NCBI GenBank assembly: GCA_013330925.1 | Contig: DUHJ01000073.1 | Location: 1 to 8,482 of the forward strand | Direction of reading: 5' to 3' | Source: Candidatus Poseidoniaceae archaeon | GTDB lineage: Archaea > Thermoplasmatota > Poseidoniia > Poseidoniales > Poseidoniaceae | DNA length: 8,482 bases | Shown: positions 6,134-8,482 of the stretch, in pieces | Layout of the letters: every line of letters starts with the position of its first letter | How positions within the stretch are numbered: the stretch's first letter is position 1 | Notes under the pieces: model-generated | Databases searched by the model: none | What the model was told of the DNA's origin: nothing | The model's input: only the letters and a program-made list of their open reading frames with translations | Translations under genes and position numbers: made by a program

Positions 6134-7573
6134 GTGCACAGGTCACGCGTCATCGCCACCATCGGCCCTTCGTGCGACAACGAGGACACGCTCACGGCCA
6201 TGCTCGAGGCTGGACTCGACGTGGCTCGCCTGAATTATTCACACGGTGATTTGCCCTCAAAAACGGCGACCATCGAGCGTCTTCGAGCGGTGGAAGCGAA
6301 GGCCGGACGTCCGCTTGGGGTCCTCGCTGACCTGCCCGGGCCAAAACTCCGGCTCGGTCGATTTCCAGGAAGCATTCACCTTGTTCGGGGAACCTCCGTG
6401 ACCTTGCGCTGTGGGCAAGAGACGTCCGACGACGTGAGCGACCTGACCTTCCCGGTGCCCTACGCTGCACTGGCAGAGGAACTCCGCGTTGGCGATCCGG
6501 TCTTGCTCGCGGATGGACTGATTCGCTTGGAGGTGGAATCCATCGATGGCACTGCGGTCGTGGCTCAAGTGCTCGACGGTGGGCACTTGAGCGAACGGAA
6601 GGGAATCAACGTGCCGCGCACCTTGGTCTCGCTGCCCGCCATCGGGGATAAGGACGAAGCTTGCCTGAGGCACGCGCTTGAGCACGAAGTCGATTTTGTG
6701 GCCGTCTCCTACGTGAGGAGTGCCGAGGACATGGCACCTGCACGCCGCATCATCGCCGAAGCTGGTCTGCACACCTGGGTCATCGCCAAAATCGAACACC
6801 CTGCCGCCCTTGACGATCTCGACGCCATCGTCGATGCAAGCGATGCGGTCATGGTGGCCCGAGGAGACCTCGGGGTGGAAATCCCGCTGGAAGAAGTTCC
6901 TGCTGCACAAGAGCGGATCATCGGTATGTGCCTCGCACGCGGAAAACCCGTCATCGTCGCCACACAAATGCTGGAATCGATGGTTGATCACCCTCGCCCG
7001 ACACGGGCCGAAGTCAGCGATGTCGCGACCGCGATTCGGCAATTCACCAGTGCCGTGATGCTCTCGGGAGAGACCGCCACGGGCGCGTACCCTGTTGAAG
7101 CGGTGTCGACCATGATTCGAATTGCTGAACGTGCAACGATGGCCATCGACGACCTCCCCAGCCCTCCGGCGCTGGCGATGTTCAGAAGCACCCGAGCCAT
7201 CACAGGCGCGGCCGTCAAATTGGCCGCCGATGTTGATGCGGATCGGCTGATCGTGGCCACCCAACACGGGAGCGCTGCCCGCTTGATGGCCGCACATCGC
7301 CCTCGCCGACCCATCTTGGCGATCACCAACCGCATGCGTGCACTTCGCCGCACCACAATCCTTCCCGGAGTGAGCGGTCACCTCGTCGAGGAACTGGCCC
7401 GATCCCGGGACACCGTTGGAGCTGCGGTGAAAGCCATGGTCGACGCTGGGCGGATGCATCCCGGCGAAAAAGTGGTCACCGTGACCGGTTCACCCAACGC
7501 GATTCGAGGCCGCACGTCGACCATTCGGCTGGTGGGCGTCGACGATGAAGGGCATCTTCGCATGTTGGAATGA
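6134..7573 (+). CDS. pyk: Pyruvate kinase
   Basis: Pyruvate kinase transfers phosphate from phosphoenolpyruvate to ADP, the last step of glycolysis, in the cytosol. The 479 residues match single-chain enzymes without an extra C-terminal domain. Visible are VIATIGPSC, RLNYSHGD (32-39), the B-domain return ERKGINVP, the catalytic K219 and metal-binding E221 in AKIEHP, ARGDLGVEIPLEEVP with D245, MLESM, PTRAEVSDVATAI, MLSGETATGAYP and a normal C-terminal domain. GPKLR (K71) stands where K+-dependent enzymes have GPEIR, predicting K+-independent activity. RQFTS at 302-306 replaces the usual D-G-x-D. I chose the GTG at 6134 because it aligns exactly with the N terminus of E. coli PykF; a TTG at 6104, preceded by GGAGG at 6095-6099 with a 4-base spacer, would add ten residues. 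It diverges from maeB, the other pyruvate-producing gene here. Confidence 0.95.
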   Translation: MHRSRVIATIGPSCDNEDTLTAMLEAGLDVARLNYSHGDLPSKTATIERLRAVEAKAGRPLGVLADLPGPKLRLGRFPGSIHLVRGTSVTLRCGQETSDDVSDLTFPVPYAALAEELRVGDPVLLADGLIRLEVESIDGTAVVAQVLDGGHLSERKGINVPRTLVSLPAIGDKDEACLRHALEHEVDFVAVSYVRSAEDMAPARRIIAEAGLHTWVIAKIEHPAALDDLDAIVDASDAVMVARGDLGVEIPLEEVPAAQERIIGMCLARGKPVIVATQMLESMVDHPRPTRAEVSDVATAIRQFTSAVMLSGETATGAYPVEAVSTMIRIAERATMAIDDLPSPPALAMFRSTRAITGAAVKLAADVDADRLIVATQHGSAARLMAAHRPRRPILAITNRMRALRRTTILPGVSGHLVEELARSRDTVGAAVKAMVDAGRMHPGEKVVTVTGSPNAIRGRTSTIRLVGVDDEGHLRMLE

Positions 7574-7590
7574 CGGTCGACTTCTGGTTT

Positions 7591-7612
7591 GGTTTGTTTG
7601 AACATGCAAACC
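7591..7612. repeat. Short inverted repeat between pyk and the secreted protein gene
   Basis: GGTTTG at 7591-7596 is repeated inverted as CAAACC at 7607-7612, with a ten-base spacer. It lies 17 bases after the pyk stop and 6 bases before a TATA-like box. It could be an operator next to that box, or part of a T-rich terminator for pyk, since the stretch just before it (7581-7599) is T-rich. A six-base stem may also be chance. Confidence 0.35.
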
Positions 7613-7617
7613 TACCC

Positions 7618-7625
7618 CTTATACC
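7618..7625 (+). promoter_or_regulatory. Archaeal TATA-like box for the secreted protein gene
   Basis: CTTATACC is centred 26 bases before the ATG at 7648, the spacing expected for an archaeal TATA box and a leaderless message beginning at the start codon. No Shine-Dalgarno precedes the ATG at normal spacing. It has nearly the same sequence and spacing as the box before the small membrane protein gene at 464. Confidence 0.6.
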
Positions 7626-7647
7626 TGTAAGGAAGCCCAAATCGCCC

Positions 7648-8482
7648 ATGGAGGCTCGTATTGGGGCGGGGTCCCGCAGCATCCGGCTGCGCGCGACTGG
7701 GCTCGTCCTGCTCATGCTGATGAGCCTGGCCTCACCTCTTCTGGTGCCCAACGCCTCGGCTCACGAGGACGCCGGTGGAACGGTATGGCCCATGAACGGG
7801 AGCGAGGACACCGGTTGGGTCAAACTCGATGCGGTTTCCTCAGACGGCATTCAACCGGCCAGCGCAGACTGGAACCTGACCTTCGCTCCGGGCGCAACGC
7901 TCGACAACGTGTCCTTCGAAATCCGTGTGTCTGGTGCTGAAGGCATGGTCATCGACTCACCGTTGATGATCACCGGTGGGTCCGTGGGTTCAGCCCTCCT
8001 CGATTTGAGCAGCCAAGGCTGGATGGGTCAAACCCTCGACCTCGACGGAGGTGATCCGTTCACTGGACGGACGTCAACCAGCGGCCTGTCGTCAAGTTGG
8101 ACCCTCCCTGGAGGGGCCACCGTCACCGACCTTGTGGTGCAAGCCCTCGCACCCGCCGACCCCACGGTTTCGCTCAAACCGATGGCTTTCGAACCCTCGG
8201 CACGTGCCGTTCACCCGGACGACGGCAGGCTTTGGTTGGCCGTGGACGACCGGGTGCTCGTCATCGACGCCGCCATGAACCCCCCGACCATCGACATCGT
8301 CGACGTCCCCGACGTGGTCGCCATCGTCGACCTTGAGGTGGACCTGAGTCACCGCCAGGTGTTGGTGCTGGGCACCGACGGCATGCATGCCATCGACGTG
8401 GACACAGGCGCACTGGTTCCACTGCCGACCAACCAAAGCACCGTTGGAAGCGATGCACCGATCCTCAGGCTCGCCACCGACG
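7648..8482 (+). CDS. Secreted protein with beta-propeller-like repeats, N-terminal part (runs off the right edge)
   Basis: An open frame begins at the ATG (7648-7650) and stays open for 278 codons to the window end. Residues 1-38 are a Sec signal peptide: a basic start with several Arg, a hydrophobic core (about 17-33, GLVLLMLMSLASPLLVP) and a likely signal-peptidase site after NASA (residue 38). The mature protein is rich in Asp, Gly, Ser and Thr. Residues about 45-160 look like a beta-sandwich domain (WNLTFAPGATLDNVSFEIRV, then SWTLPGGATVTDLVVQAL). From about 165 there are propeller-like strands, DDGRLWLAVDDRVLVIDA and RQVLVLGTDGMHAIDVDTG, each a beta hairpin ending in I-D, as in YVTN/WD-type blades. 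It is probably exported to the cell surface or medium; function is unknown. It has its own TATA box, 26 bases upstream, and follows pyk by 74 bases. Confidence 0.85.
   Translation, partial: MEARIGAGSRSIRLRATGLVLLMLMSLASPLLVPNASAHEDAGGTVWPMNGSEDTGWVKLDAVSSDGIQPASADWNLTFAPGATLDNVSFEIRVSGAEGMVIDSPLMITGGSVGSALLDLSSQGWMGQTLDLDGGDPFTGRTSTSGLSSSWTLPGGATVTDLVVQALAPADPTVSLKPMAFEPSARAVHPDDGRLWLAVDDRVLVIDAAMNPPTIDIVDVPDVVAIVDLEVDLSHRQVLVLGTDGMHAIDVDTGALVPLPTNQSTVGSDAPILRLATD

Noticed and set aside
6257..7459. Open frame of 400 codons on the minus strand
   Set aside because: It is antisense to pyk and mirrors its codon pattern. The translation is rich in His, Arg, Gly and Asp with no recognisable domain.

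Overview
The window reads as a G+C-rich, gene-dense archaeal chromosome segment. My best guess is a marine Thermoplasmatota-type organism such as Marine Group II / Poseidoniales, but this is inference from gene content and promoter style, not from a marker gene. The main support is promoter architecture. Several starts have no Shine-Dalgarno but carry an A/T-rich TATA-like box centred about 26-27 bases upstream, with the start codon at the expected transcription start; this is leaderless archaeal expression. The clearest cases are the small membrane protein starting at 464 (minus strand) and the secreted protein starting at 7648 (plus strand).

Layout. Positions 1-1750 form a minus-strand cluster. 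In order of transcription it holds rlmH (23S rRNA pseudouridine-1915 N3-methyltransferase), a multi-pass membrane protein with a soluble helical tail, an 86-residue two-helix membrane protein, and the first 53 codons of an unrecognised protein that leaves the left edge. Positions 1825-3722 form a plus-strand cluster: a small hypothetical protein, a glutaredoxin/GST-fold protein resembling membrane prostaglandin E synthase 2, and a degenerate formylglycine-generating-enzyme (SUMF1)-like protein with a C-terminal membrane hairpin. That last gene runs convergently into maeB and overlaps its 3' end by 31 bases.

Positions 3692-7573 are a pyruvate-node pair. maeB, a malic enzyme fused to a phosphotransacetylase-like domain, is divergently transcribed from pyk, a pyruvate kinase with a K+-independent signature, across about 130 bases. 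Both enzymes make pyruvate, from malate and from phosphoenolpyruvate respectively, so the divergent intergenic region is a plausible place for shared control. From 7648 to the right edge is the N-terminal part of a Sec-secreted protein with a beta-rich domain followed by beta-propeller-like repeats.

No stretch above 300 bases lacks a gene. I see no tRNA, rRNA, CRISPR array, insertion sequence or phage gene. The core is ordinary housekeeping metabolism; the less explained material is the membrane protein pair, the SUMF1-like membrane protein, the PGES2-like protein and the two truncated edge genes.
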